Shown: in pieces, positions 9,144 to 17,354 of the stretch
Numbering within the stretch: position 1 is the first letter of the stretch
Layout: every line of letters starts with the position of its first letter
Assembly: GCF_029871205.1 (NCBI RefSeq)
Contig: NZ_SSOJ01000130.1
Coordinates: 124-34,891, forward strand
Reading direction: 5' to 3'
DNA length: 34,768 nucleotides
Origin: Pseudomonas sp. BN417
GTDB lineage: Bacteria > Pseudomonadota > Gammaproteobacteria > Pseudomonadales > Pseudomonadaceae
The notes under the pieces: model-generated
Databases searched by the model: none
Told to the model about the DNA's origin: nothing
Seen by the model: only the letters and a program-made list of their open reading frames with translations
Position numbers and translations under genes: made by a program

Positions 9144-9536
9144 GTGGGCAGAACGAAACAGGGCGGTTTTACCCTCATAGAACTCATGATTGCGGTCGCG
9201 ATCGTTGGCATCCTGGCTGCAATCGCCTATCCCAGCTACCAGCAATATGTGATTCGTGGGAACCGGGCTGCGGCGCAGGCGCAGATGATGGATATCGCCA
9301 ACCGCCAGCAGCAGTACCTGCTGGCCAATCGTACCTATGCGACCAAGACCCAGTTGACGACCAGCGGCTATGGCCTGCCGAGTGAACTCGTTGGTAAGTA
9401 CGACTACAGCATCACCCTGGGGGCGGGCTCCGTGCCGAGTTACACCATCACTTTCACTGCTGAGGGTTCCCAGTTGAGCGACGGTAACCTGTCCCTTACC
9501 AGCGACGGGGTCAAGGCCCCCTCGAGCAAGTGGTGA
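9144..9536 (+). CDS. pilE: Type IV minor pilin PilE, operon A
   Basis: The 130-residue prepilin has an 8-residue leader ending K-Q-G-G, then [14 protein letters not shown] with Gly-1 and Glu5. It continues with [10 protein letters not shown], typical of PilE-type minor pilins that link the tip complex to the pilin shaft. Start is GTG 9144, with AAGGTGA upstream; the in-frame TAA at 9132 rules out a longer protein. It is the first pilin of operon A and overlaps pilV by GTGA. Unlike the second PilE of this window (22816), it has a standard Gly at the prepilin peptidase site, and it lacks the C-terminal Cys pair seen there. Confidence 0.88.
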   Translation: MGRTKQGGFTLIELMIAVAIVGILAAIAYPSYQQYVIRGNRAAAQAQMMDIANRQQQYLLANRTYATKTQLTTSGYGLPSELVGKYDYSITLGAGSVPSYTITFTAEGSQLSDGNLSLTSDGVKAPSSKW

Positions 9537-10108
9537 GCGACATGGTCGATCTTCATTGGCTCCAACGGCAGCGCGGCATGACCTTGATCGAGGTGTTGGT
9601 CACCATCCTCATTCTTTCCATAGGATTGCTCGGGATGGCAGGCCTGCAGGCGCGCCTGCAGCAATCGGAAATTGAAGCCTACCAGCGGTCCCAGGCGTTG
9701 CTGCTGCTCGAAGACATGGCCAATCGCATAGCGTCAAATCGCAACGCGGCATCCAGTTACGTGACCGGTACTGCCAATCCTCTGGGGTCTGGCATGACCT
9801 GTCCGACCACCCTGACCGCCCAGGCAGATCGTGACAAGCAGGAGTGGTGCAACAGCCTGCAGGGTGCAGCCGAGACCAGCGACGGGACCAAGGTCGGGGC
9901 CATGATCGGTGCACGGGGCTGTGTCGAGTCCCTTGGCAGCAATCAGTACATGGTGACCGTGGCATGGCAGGGATTGACGCCGATCTCCGCGCCGCCGTCC
10001 GGAGTTGCCTGCGGTGCCAACAGTTACAACGGTGCGACCGGGGCCAAGTGCGAGTCCGACCGCTGCCGTCGTGTTCTTACAACCATAGTGCGTGTTGCCA
10101 ATCTATGA
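9533..10108 (+). CDS. pilV: Type IV pilus minor pilin PilV, operon A
   Basis: The 191-residue prepilin reads Q-R-Q-R-G, then [21 protein letters not shown]. It has Glu5 and the G-L-L-G-M-A-G-L-Q pattern of the PilV family, the counterpart of GspI. The body contains several Cys residues, including C-E-S-D-R-C near the end, which probably form disulfides. Start is taken as GTG 9533, giving the 4-base GTGA overlap with pilE; GTG 9530 and ATG 9542 are alternatives in the same frame. It ends in an ATGA overlap with pilW. The product should join PilW, PilX and the GspH-type pilin in the tip complex. Confidence 0.88.
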   Translation: MSDMVDLHWLQRQRGMTLIEVLVTILILSIGLLGMAGLQARLQQSEIEAYQRSQALLLLEDMANRIASNRNAASSYVTGTANPLGSGMTCPTTLTAQADRDKQEWCNSLQGAAETSDGTKVGAMIGARGCVESLGSNQYMVTVAWQGLTPISAPPSGVACGANSYNGATGAKCESDRCRRVLTTIVRVANL

Positions 10109-11244
10109 CAGAACGTATTCGTCGCAGGGCCCCAGTTCCGTTGCTGTCGGGCCGGCAGCGAGGCTTCGGCCTGGTTGAGCTGATGATCGCTGCCACCATC
10201 AGCCTGCTGATGATGGCGGCCATCCTGACACTCTTTCTCGATGTGTCGCGGACCAACGATGAGATGGCCAAGACCAATGCCCAGATCGAGAACGGCAAAT
10301 TCGCCCTGCAGTTGATCCAGGAAGACCTCGCCCATGCGGGCTTCTGGGACGGCTTCGTTCCCGAATTCGACGACTTCACCATCACCACCGTGCCCGCCGA
10401 CGTCCCGACCACGGTGCCGGGCCCCTGCTCCTGGAGCGCCGCGGATAACACCAATCTGCTCGGGATCTCGGTGCAGGTCTACGATGGCGTGCCTCCCGGT
10501 TGCGACGCGATAGTGACCGACAGGAAAGCCAACACGGATGTCCTGGTGGTCCGTCATGCCGACACCTGTGTCCCGGGTGTCGGCAATTGCGCCGCGCTGG
10601 ACAACACCAAGCTCTACTTCCAGCCGTCCTTCTGCTCGACCGATGCGTCACGCTACGTGTTGAGCAACAGTTCGGCGGCCTTCACCCTGCACAATCGCAA
10701 TTGCACGACGGTGGCGAGCAAGCGCCAGTTCGTTTCCAACATCTACTACATCCGGGATTACTCGGTCACGGCTGGTGATGGCATCCCGACATTGATGCGT
10801 TCCGAGTTCGGGCCCGGGGCGCAACCCAAGGCCGCAGAATCGCTGATCGAGGGTGTCGAGTCGCTACGGGTAGAGCTGGGTATCGACAGCATTGGCGATG
10901 GTGGTGGCGCCAACAACTATCTGGCCGCCGTGACCTTCGCTACCGATTCCAGCGGTAACGCCAATCGTTCGCGCCCGACCAACCGCGGGGATGGGGCACC
11001 GGATGGAACTTTCGTCCGCTGCCCGGCGGCGGGCTGCACGCTGGCGCAGCTAATGGATGTGGTCGCGGTCAAGGTCTATGTGCTGGTGCGAAGCGTCCAG
11101 CCTTCGCCCGGCTACAGTGACGGCAAGGGCTATGCGCTGGGGCAGGCTGCTGCGATTGCCGCCAGCAATGACGCCTACAAACGCCATGTCTATTCCACCA
11201 CTACTCGCCTGGTGAACGTGTCCAGCCGGAGGGAAACCCCATGA
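10105..11244 (+). CDS. pilW: Type IV pilus assembly protein PilW, operon A
   Basis: The 379-residue prepilin has a 20-residue leader ending G-R-Q-R-G, then F-G-L-V-E-L-M-I-A with Glu5. The following helix is rich in Met and Leu. A conserved N-G-K-F-A-L-Q-L-I-Q-E-D-L-A-H-A-G-F segment is typical of PilW (GspJ-like). The C-terminal third contains I-E-G-V-E-S-L-R-V-E-L-G, also a PilW hallmark, shared with the second PilW of the window (V-E-G-V-E-S-L-R-T-S-F-G). It overlaps pilV (ATGA) and pilX (ATGA), so the three are probably translated together. Confidence 0.9.
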   Translation: MTERIRRRAPVPLLSGRQRGFGLVELMIAATISLLMMAAILTLFLDVSRTNDEMAKTNAQIENGKFALQLIQEDLAHAGFWDGFVPEFDDFTITTVPADVPTTVPGPCSWSAADNTNLLGISVQVYDGVPPGCDAIVTDRKANTDVLVVRHADTCVPGVGNCAALDNTKLYFQPSFCSTDASRYVLSNSSAAFTLHNRNCTTVASKRQFVSNIYYIRDYSVTAGDGIPTLMRSEFGPGAQPKAAESLIEGVESLRVELGIDSIGDGGGANNYLAAVTFATDSSGNANRSRPTNRGDGAPDGTFVRCPAAGCTLAQLMDVVAVKVYVLVRSVQPSPGYSDGKGYALGQAAAIAASNDAYKRHVYSTTTRLVNVSSRRETP

Positions 11245-11738
11245 TGTTGGGTCCATCGCGACCAGCCCAGCGAGGCGCCACTTTGGTGGTTGGCCTCATC
11301 ATGTTGCTGATGCTCATGCTGCTGGTTGGCGGCGCTTTCACCATGAGCGGGAGCAGCCTCAAGTCAGTCGGCAACATGCAGGCTCGTGAGCAGGCCCTGG
11401 CGGCCGCCAATATCGCCACGGAGCAGGTGATCGGCTCGCCTTTCACGGACGATCCGACCGAGGAATCCATCGACGTTGATATCAACAATGACGGCACCGC
11501 TGACTATACGGTCAGTATCGCCGAGCCGATTTGCGTCAAGGCGACTGAGCTGTCTGTCGTCGGCGAAGGGCAGGAAAGCGGTGTTCGCTCTAACGTGTCG
11601 ACACCCAGTTCCCAATGGAGCACCGTCTGGGAGCTAGTGGCAACGGTGGATGATCCGGTCACTGGAGCGTCGGCCAAGGTGCGCTCGGGGGTCCGGGTGC
11701 TGCTGTCGCAGCTCGAGAAGCAGAGCGTATGTCCCTAA
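11241..11738 (+). CDS. pilX: Type IV pilus assembly protein PilX, operon A
   Basis: The 165-residue protein begins with a leader ending P-A-Q-R-G, followed by A-T-L-V-V-G-L-I-M-L-L-M and the S-G-S-S-L-K motif of the PilX N-terminal domain. It has no Glu at position 5, as in GspK-type tip pseudopilins. GGAGGG lies 7 bases before ATG 11241. The start overlaps the pilW stop. An E-Q-A-L-A-A-A-N-I-A-T-E segment corresponds to the Q-A-A-E-S-A-L of other PilX proteins but is diverged from the second PilX of the window (18847). A D-I-N-N-D-G-T-A-D stretch resembles a calcium loop; its meaning is unknown. Confidence 0.82.
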   Translation: MMLGPSRPAQRGATLVVGLIMLLMLMLLVGGAFTMSGSSLKSVGNMQAREQALAAANIATEQVIGSPFTDDPTEESIDVDINNDGTADYTVSIAEPICVKATELSVVGEGQESGVRSNVSTPSSQWSTVWELVATVDDPVTGASAKVRSGVRVLLSQLEKQSVCP

Positions 11739-11763
11739 CACAAGGTAGTTTCAGGAGAGCGGC

Positions 11764-14700
11764 ATGAGAACAGGGTTCTTGAAATCAGCGCTGGTGGCCA
11801 CGGCCATGGCGCTCGGGCAACCTGGCATGGCGGAGGACATCGACCTGTTTGTGGGGACTACCGAAACTACGAATGACGCGCCCAACGTCCTGATTGTTCT
11901 CGACAACACCGCTAACTGGAACCAGACCTTCGAAAACCAAAGAGCGGCCTTGGCCTCTGTGCTGGCAGGCTTGCCCGCGAACCAGTTTCGCGTGGGCCTG
12001 ATGGCGTTTACCGAAACAGGCGGGGGCAACAACAATACCGACGGCGCCTATGTGCGGGCGGCTATCCGCTTGATGAACAGCACCAACAAGACTCTCTACC
12101 AGCAACTGTTTCTAAGCATCGATAACAAGGAAACCAAGTCCAACAATGGCAAGGCCGCCCTGGCCATGTACGAGGCTTACCAGTACTTCAAGGCTGCTGC
12201 ACCTTATGCGGGCAATGGCAAGGAGCTTACTGACTATCACCTAAACACTTCGGGGACGGCGGCATCCAATGCGGTGTATGCCCTTTCTGGCAATGCTCTG
12301 GAGTCCAAGAACGCCCTCACTTACAACAACCCGATAGCCTCAGGGTGCGCCAAGAACTTCATCATCTATATCAGCAATGGCGCCGCCCAGGAGAACACCA
12401 GCAACAGGACTGTCGCTTTCGACGCCCTGAGTCGTGCGGGGGGGCGCACCACCGTCATTCCCATCTCGCCCACCGGGTCGCAGGACAGTGTGGCGGACGA
12501 ATGGGCCCGCTTCATGAAAACGAGCAGCCTCGGCGTAGTCACCTATACCCTGGACGTGGACAGGGTGACCAACGGGCAGGGCCCAGGCTGGAGCGCTCTG
12601 CTTAAGAGCATGGCCGGCGTCAGCGGCGGCAAGTACTTCTCCGTCAGCAGTTCGGGTACCCAACTTGCCGATGCCCTCAAAACCTCGTTCTCGGAGATCC
12701 AGGCGGTCAACAGCGCCTTCGCCTCGGTGAGTTTGCCGGTCAGCGTGAATACCCAGGGCACCTACTTGAATCAGGTCTTCATCGGCATGTTCCGCCCCGA
12801 TGAGAATCTGCTCCCGCGCTGGCAGGGGAATCTCAAACAGTACAAGCTGCGCCGCACCAATGGTAATGGTGAGCTTCGACTGCACGATGCCAATGGCAAC
12901 GTTGCCATCAACACCTCGACCAACTTTATAACCGGGTGTGCCAGAAGTTTCTGGACGCCCTCGGATACTGACACTTATTGGGCGAACTCATCCGTCCAGA
13001 ATAACTGCCCGACCGTGCCAGACTCGGATATCTCCAACTCGCCAGACGGCAATGTGGTGGAGAAGGGGGCACAGGGTTATCTGTTGCGCAGCAGTACCAC
13101 TCGCACCGTCTACACCTGCAGCCCGACCTTCGCTGACTGCAATAATACGCTGACCCCCTTCAACACGGATAACACCGACATCAGTTCGACCCTGCTTGGC
13201 GTGGCCAACAGCACCGAGCGCACTACCCTGATCAACTGGGCGCGCGGTCTGGATACCCAGGATGAGGACGTAGATGCGGTCACCACGGCCGAGATGCGCC
13301 GCACCGCCCATGGCGATGTCGTGCATTCACGGCCGGTGGCGATTGACTATGGCACTGTGACCACCCCGAATGTGGTGGTGTTCTACGCCGGCAACGACGG
13401 CGTGTTCCGCGCCATCAATGGTAACCGGACGGGCACCAATGCCGGCAATGAACTCTGGTCCTTCGTTCCGCCGGAGTTCTACGGCAAGCTCAACCGGCTG
13501 CGGCAGAACACCCAGACCATCAGCTTCAACGGCAGCACCGGGGGGCAGCCGAAGGACTATGGCATGGATGGCCCTATCACGGCGTTCCGCGGAACCATCA
13601 GCGGATCCGAAAAGACCTTCATCTATGCAGGCATGCGCCGGGGTGGGAGGGCACTTTACGCGTTCGATGTGACGAGCCCGAGCACCCCAGTGCTGAAGTG
13701 GAAGGTGGGTTGCCCCAACCTCACCAATGACAACAACTGCAGTAGCAGCGTGATGCAGGATATCGGCCAGACCTGGTCAAGTGCCATGGTGCTCAAGGCC
13801 CAGGGCTACGGTGGCGGCAATTCTCCGCTATTGATCATGGGTGGTGGCTACGACAACTGCGAAGACATCGACACCGGTACCGCCAACCACGACTCTTCTT
13901 GCTCTTCCGGCAAGGGACGGCGGATCTACGTGTTGGACGCCAATACCGGCAGCGTGCTGCAAACCTTCCAGACCAAGCGCGGTGTGGTGGGGGACGTCAC
14001 CGTAGTACCCAACAGTGCTGGCTTCGCTCAGTACGCCTATGCGGCTGACCTGGGCGGCAATGTCTACCGCATCACCATTGGCAACAATGCACCTGACGCC
14101 TGGGGCTTCACTCGGATTGCCTCGCTGGGCTGTTCTGATGGCGGCACCGGTTGTGCGATCAACCGCAAGTTCATGTTCGCGCCAGAAGTTGTCGCCTCGG
14201 GCGACAGCTACTACCTGCAACTGGGCTCAGGCGACCGCGAGAAGCCCCTCAGCAGCTATACCGCAACCGCGGGCCTGGCCAACTACTTCTTTAATCTCAG
14301 GGACCGGCCCACGCTATCCAGTTGGCTTGGGTCGGACGGTACTTGTACCGACAGTGGCGACAGTGTCATCTGCCTCAATTCGCTCCTGCCGATCACCAGC
14401 AGCGCGACCCCGACCCAGTCGGAACTGAACTCCAAGCCCAAGGGCTGGTATCTGGGGCTGGCGGCGTCCGAGCAGGTTGTCACTTCGGCAATCACGGTAT
14501 TCGGGCAGGTGATATTCAATACCCATCAACCGAGGCCGCTGGATCCGAACGCCTGCTCCGGCCTTGGCACCAACCGCGCCTATAACATCGCCTACAAGAA
14601 TGGGGCGGGCCTGGACGGAGAACGCTATGACGTGCTCGACGGCGGCGGGTTGTCGCCGTCCCCGGTAGGGGGAGTCGTGGAGCTGGACCCTGAACCAGGT

Positions 14701-14817
14701 GGTGGCTCGGAGGAATTGCCGTTCGTCTGTACCCTCGACTGTTGGGAGCCGGACGATGTGGTCACCACCATTACGCAGCCCAAGGGACGCGTCTACTGGA
14801 GCATCGACCGAGAATGA
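11764..14817 (+). CDS. pilY1: PilY1-type pilus tip adhesin A, without metal-site residues
   Basis: The 1017-residue secreted protein has a signal peptide (1-23, ending G-M-A). Its N-terminal von Willebrand A-like domain is followed by the C-terminal PilY1 beta-propeller (about 510-960), with Y-A-G-N-D-G-V-F-R-A-I-N and Y-A-A-D-L-G-G-N-V-Y-R. PilY1 caps the T4P tip with the minor pilins and acts in adhesion, surface sensing and control of retraction. The MIDAS positions are replaced: D47-N-T49-A-N51 instead of DxSxS, N-G-K-A instead of G-G-T-P near 128-131, and S-N205-G instead of T-D-G. The propeller loop before Y-A-A-D-L-G-G-N (749-759) has no acidic residue where calcium-binding PilY1 proteins have several. 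AGGAGAG precedes the ATG. It ends in an ATGA overlap with the next pilin. The DNA is visibly lower in GC than ileS or clpB. Confidence 0.88.
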   Translation: MRTGFLKSALVATAMALGQPGMAEDIDLFVGTTETTNDAPNVLIVLDNTANWNQTFENQRAALASVLAGLPANQFRVGLMAFTETGGGNNNTDGAYVRAAIRLMNSTNKTLYQQLFLSIDNKETKSNNGKAALAMYEAYQYFKAAAPYAGNGKELTDYHLNTSGTAASNAVYALSGNALESKNALTYNNPIASGCAKNFIIYISNGAAQENTSNRTVAFDALSRAGGRTTVIPISPTGSQDSVADEWARFMKTSSLGVVTYTLDVDRVTNGQGPGWSALLKSMAGVSGGKYFSVSSSGTQLADALKTSFSEIQAVNSAFASVSLPVSVNTQGTYLNQVFIGMFRPDENLLPRWQGNLKQYKLRRTNGNGELRLHDANGNVAINTSTNFITGCARSFWTPSDTDTYWANSSVQNNCPTVPDSDISNSPDGNVVEKGAQGYLLRSSTTRTVYTCSPTFADCNNTLTPFNTDNTDISSTLLGVANSTERTTLINWARGLDTQDEDVDAVTTAEMRRTAHGDVVHSRPVAIDYGTVTTPNVVVFYAGNDGVFRAINGNRTGTNAGNELWSFVPPEFYGKLNRLRQNTQTISFNGSTGGQPKDYGMDGPITAFRGTISGSEKTFIYAGMRRGGRALYAFDVTSPSTPVLKWKVGCPNLTNDNNCSSSVMQDIGQTWSSAMVLKAQGYGGGNSPLLIMGGGYDNCEDIDTGTANHDSSCSSGKGRRIYVLDANTGSVLQTFQTKRGVVGDVTVVPNSAGFAQYAYAADLGGNVYRITIGNNAPDAWGFTRIASLGCSDGGTGCAINRKFMFAPEVVASGDSYYLQLGSGDREKPLSSYTATAGLANYFFNLRDRPTLSSWLGSDGTCTDSGDSVICLNSLLPITSSATPTQSELNSKPKGWYLGLAASEQVVTSAITVFGQVIFNTHQPRPLDPNACSGLGTNRAYNIAYKNGAGLDGERYDVLDGGGLSPSPVGGVVELDPEPGGGSEELPFVCTLDCWEPDDVVTTITQPKGRVYWSIDRE

Positions 14818-15359
14818 GGCTTTCGTTCCAAACCGGCGGTGAAGCGGCGTCGACCAGGCGGCGTCGCGCAAGCGGCTTTACCCTGATCGAGCTCATGGTG
14901 ACCGTGGCAGTCCTGGCCGTTCTGATCAGCCTGGCCATCCCGTCGTTCGTTGATGTCACCCTGGGCAGCAAGTTGCGCGCGCAGGCGAACGACCTGGTGG
15001 CGGCGGTTTCGCTTGCCCGCAGCGAAGCGATCAAGCGCAACGAGCGGGTAACGCTGTGCGCTTCCACGAATGGATCGAGTTGCCTGTCTTCCGGCGGTTG
15101 GCATCAGGGCTGGATCATGCGTACTACGGACGGCACGGTAATCGGGGTTCATGCCGCATCCCCCAGTGGATTCCAGATCACCGATACCGACGGTGGCGCA
15201 CTGAGCGTCGATCTCCTGCCGTCGGGTGCCGCCTCGGACAGTCTTGATCTCAAGGTCTGCCGATCATCGCCCTCGGTCGGGGACCAGGAGCGGCTGGTGA
15301 AAATCAGCCTCACCGGTCGGGCCTACGTGACCAAGACCACCACAGGCAGCTGCTCCTGA
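14814..15359 (+). CDS. GspH/FimT family minor pilin (FimU-like), operon A
   Basis: The 181-residue prepilin has an unusually long leader of 21 residues with four consecutive Arg, ending [15 protein letters not shown] with Glu5 follows. The V-S-L-A-R-S-E-A-I-K-R-N segment is diagnostic of the GspH/FimT family. Four or more Cys residues in the globular part suggest disulfides. The C-terminal L-T-G-R-A-Y lacks the second Arg of the GRxR motif present in the lone FimT. ATG 14814 overlaps the pilY1 stop. In operon B the equivalent gene is first, here it is last. By analogy with FimU it should be part of the tip-priming complex. Confidence 0.85.
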   Translation: MRLSFQTGGEAASTRRRRASGFTLIELMVTVAVLAVLISLAIPSFVDVTLGSKLRAQANDLVAAVSLARSEAIKRNERVTLCASTNGSSCLSSGGWHQGWIMRTTDGTVIGVHAASPSGFQITDTDGGALSVDLLPSGAASDSLDLKVCRSSPSVGDQERLVKISLTGRAYVTKTTTGSCS

Positions 15360-15436
15360 TCGATAGCCGCGCAGATCAGATATCCCCCTCTGAGCGAGCA
15401 CCCACCACTTTTGCTGCCGTAGAATTCCCGCTCTAG

Positions 15437-15459
15437 GCCAGTGGGGCGCTCCCACTGGC
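15437..15459 (+). terminator. Hairpin after pilus operon A
   Basis: A perfect 9-base stem, GCCAGTGGG / CCCACTGGC, encloses a GCGCT loop, 78 bases after the last gene of operon A and 60 before thiO. There is no T run, so it may be a factor-dependent end, an mRNA stabiliser or part of the thiO leader. A TAGAAT at 15420-15425 could be a thiO -10, but no good -35 accompanies it. Confidence 0.35.
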
Positions 15460-15519
15460 AATCAAGAGCGACTGCCGCTGCGTACGTCGCCCCGGATCTA
15501 TTGATGTACTGGAGGTTCC

Positions 15520-16611
15520 ATGCGCGTTTTGCTGGTCGGTGGGGGAGCTATCGGGTTGCTGTCGGCGTACCTGTTGGCACGGGACGGAGTCGAGGTCTGC
15601 TTGTTGGACAAGGGGCCTTGTGGCCGCGAGTCGTCCTGGGCTGGCGGGGGCATCGTTTCGCCGCTCTATCCCTGGCGCTATTCCTCGGCCGTGACGGCAC
15701 TGGCGCATTGGTCCCAGGACTTCTACCCCCAGTTTGGCCAGCGCTTGTTCGCTGAAACCGGAATAGACCCGGAGGTCTACGAGACCGGCCTGTATTGGCT
15801 GGATCTGGACGACGAGGCCGAGGCCCTGGCGTGGGCCGCTCGCGAAGGTCGGCCGCTGGCGCCGGTGGCGATGGACCGGGTGCATGCCGCCGTGCCGCCG
15901 CTCGGGCCGGGTTTCCACCATGCCATCCATATGGCCGGCGTGGCCAATGTGCGTAACCCACGCCTGACGCGCGCGCTGCGCGAGGCCTTGCTGCGCCTGC
16001 CGAATGTGACCCTGCATGAGTCCTGCGAGGTGCGGGGTTTTATTCGCGATGGTCAGCGGATCACCGGGGTGAGCACCGCTGGCGGAGAGTTCCTGGCGGA
16101 CCGCGTGGTGCTCTGCGCTGGCGCCTGGAGCGGTGAACTGCTCGCTAGCCTGGGTCTGTCCTTGCCGGTGGAACCGGTGAAGGGGCAGATGATTCTCTTC
16201 AAGTGTGCCGAGGACTTCCTGCCGGCCATGGTTCTGGCGAAAGGGCGCTATGCGATCCCGCGGCGGGACGGTCATATCCTCGTGGGCAGCACACTGGAGC
16301 ATGCCGGTTTCGACAAGACCCCCACTAGCGAGGCCCTGGAAAGCCTGAAGGCATCCGCCTTTGAATTGCTGCCGCAATTGACGGACGCCGAGCTGGTCGG
16401 GCACTGGGCTGGCTTGCGTCCGGGCTCGCCGGAGGGGATTCCCTTTATCGGCCCGGTGCCCGGGGCAGAAGGGCTGTGGCTGAACTGCGGCCATTACCGC
16501 AACGGGCTGGTGCTGGCGCCGGCATCGTGCCGGTTGCTGGCGGACCTGATGCTCGGGCGCGAGCCGATCATCGATCCGCAGCCATACGCACCGGCGGGTC
16601 GTCTGGGGTAA
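15520..16611 (+). CDS. thiO: Glycine / D-amino-acid oxidase ThiO
   Basis: The 363-residue FAD-dependent oxidoreductase of the DAO family has the dinucleotide-binding G-G-G-A-I-G at 7-12 and the acidic end of the second strand (C-L-L-D-K-G). The C-terminal W-A-G-L-R-P-G-S-P-E-G-I-P-F-I-G and G-H-Y-R-N-G segments are typical of ThiO. ThiO oxidises glycine to the imine used in making the thiazole of thiamine. GGAGG lies 4 bases before the ATG. In P. aeruginosa thiO is also next to the minor pilin genes and pilR, so this is a conserved neighbour without a known link to pili. Here it separates the two pilin operons. Confidence 0.93.
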   Translation: MRVLLVGGGAIGLLSAYLLARDGVEVCLLDKGPCGRESSWAGGGIVSPLYPWRYSSAVTALAHWSQDFYPQFGQRLFAETGIDPEVYETGLYWLDLDDEAEALAWAAREGRPLAPVAMDRVHAAVPPLGPGFHHAIHMAGVANVRNPRLTRALREALLRLPNVTLHESCEVRGFIRDGQRITGVSTAGGEFLADRVVLCAGAWSGELLASLGLSLPVEPVKGQMILFKCAEDFLPAMVLAKGRYAIPRRDGHILVGSTLEHAGFDKTPTSEALESLKASAFELLPQLTDAELVGHWAGLRPGSPEGIPFIGPVPGAEGLWLNCGHYRNGLVLAPASCRLLADLMLGREPIIDPQPYAPAGRLG

Positions 16612-16629
16612 CGCAGGGTCTGCTGCGGC

Positions 16630-16660
16630 CGGGGCTTGCGAGCGATGATGGCAGGCCCCG
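16630..16660 (+). terminator. Possible terminator hairpin after thiO
   Basis: CGGGGCTTGC (16630-16639) pairs with GCAGGCCCCG (16651-16660), ten pairs with one G-T, around an 11-base loop. It lies 18 bases after the thiO stop. No clear T run follows, so termination is uncertain. Confidence 0.4.
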
Positions 16661-16726
16661 CACTGGCGTTCTGTTAAGCCGTCCTCGGCAATCTTGTGGG
16701 CAAGCTCGCAGTTCACAAAACACAAT

Positions 16727-16755
16727 TTAAAACGAACGTACCATTAAGCTACTAT
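16727..16755 (+). promoter_or_regulatory. Candidate sigma-70 promoter of pilus operon B
   Basis: In a locally AT-rich stretch after thiO, TTAAAA (16727-16732) and TACTAT (16750-16755) are spaced by 17 bases. Transcription from here would give a leader of about 125 bases before fimU. Confidence 0.45.
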
Positions 16756-16789
16756 GCGCGCCTACATTGCCGCTGGTCGCTGATTTTGG

Positions 16790-16799
16790 ACCGCTCGTC
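16790..16799 (+). promoter_or_regulatory. AlgR-like binding site upstream of fimU
   Basis: ACCGCTCGTC differs at one position from the AlgR consensus ACCGTTCGTC. AlgR is known to activate the fimU-pilVWXY1Y2E operon of P. aeruginosa. The site lies 88 bases before the fimU start and about 35 bases downstream of the candidate -10, so either the real promoter differs or AlgR acts from within the leader. A ten-base match is weak evidence by itself. Confidence 0.4.
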
Positions 16800-16819
16800 A
16801 TGGAAAGGTCGGCAAGGTC

Positions 16820-16856
16820 GGAGCAGGAAGCTCCGCGGCGTGAGCTCCGGCTCACG
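16820..16856 (+). promoter_or_regulatory. Structured leader of fimU mRNA with GGA loop
   Basis: Two hairpins stand in tandem. GGAGC-AGGAA-GCTCC (16820-16834) exposes a GGA in its loop, as in RsmA/CsrA sites. CGTGAGC-TCCG-GCTCACG (16839-16856) has a 7-base stem and a UNCG-type tetraloop. A third short dyad, GGTCCGGACC, follows before the ribosome binding site GAGGG (16876-16880). Confidence 0.4.
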
Positions 16857-16886
16857 CAGGTCCGGACCATTCTATGAGGGCAGGGA

Positions 16887-17354
16887 ATGTCGCAGCGAGG
16901 TTTCACGCTGATCGAACTGATGGTCACGCTTGTCGTGCTCGCAGTATTGATCGGATTGGCAGCACCGAACTTCTCCCAGATGCTTCGCGAGAACCAGGCA
17001 GCGGCAGAACTTGAAGCGTTCTCCGGCATGCTCGGCTATGCGCGCCGGGAAGCGGTCCAGGGGGCTCAGACCGTAAGGCTCAAGGGGCCGCTGGCGGCCG
17101 ATGGCAGCTGGCAGTTGTTGCGCGAGCGGGACAGCCTGGAGCTGCGCCGCTTCCCGGCTCTGACCTCATATGTGGCCGGACCGGCGGGGCTGCAAGACAT
17201 TCTCTTCGACTCGCAGGGCCGCCTGATCAGCGCGGCCAGGATGGCTTTCACCCTGGCGTTAAAAGACACGTCACTGGGCTGCACCACTTTCAATCGCAGC
17301 GTTTCCATCGAGCTGTCCGGTTCGATTTCTCTGCAGAAGGCAAGCTGCCAATGA
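16887..17354 (+). CDS. fimU: Minor pilin FimU (GspH/FimT family), operon B
   Basis: The 155-residue prepilin has a minimal leader MSQRG, then F-T-L-I-E-L-M-V-T-L-V-V-L-A-V-L with Glu5. The L-G-Y-A-R-R-E-A-V segment is of GspH/FimT type. Two Cys residues (G-C-T-T-F-N and the penultimate residue) probably form the conserved FimU disulfide. GAGGG lies 6 bases upstream of the ATG. It is first in operon B, as in P. aeruginosa, and overlaps pilV by ATGA. It is clearly diverged from the GspH-type pilin of operon A (14814), and its C-terminus lacks a GRxR motif. Confidence 0.87.
   Translation: MSQRGFTLIELMVTLVVLAVLIGLAAPNFSQMLRENQAAAELEAFSGMLGYARREAVQGAQTVRLKGPLAADGSWQLLRERDSLELRRFPALTSYVAGPAGLQDILFDSQGRLISAARMAFTLALKDTSLGCTTFNRSVSIELSGSISLQKASCQ

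Noticed and set aside
16800-16877. 25-codon ORF upstream of fimU that ends just before its ribosome binding site
   Set aside because: It mirrors the small ORF of operon A in size and position but has no ribosome binding site and overlaps the hairpins; treated as chance.
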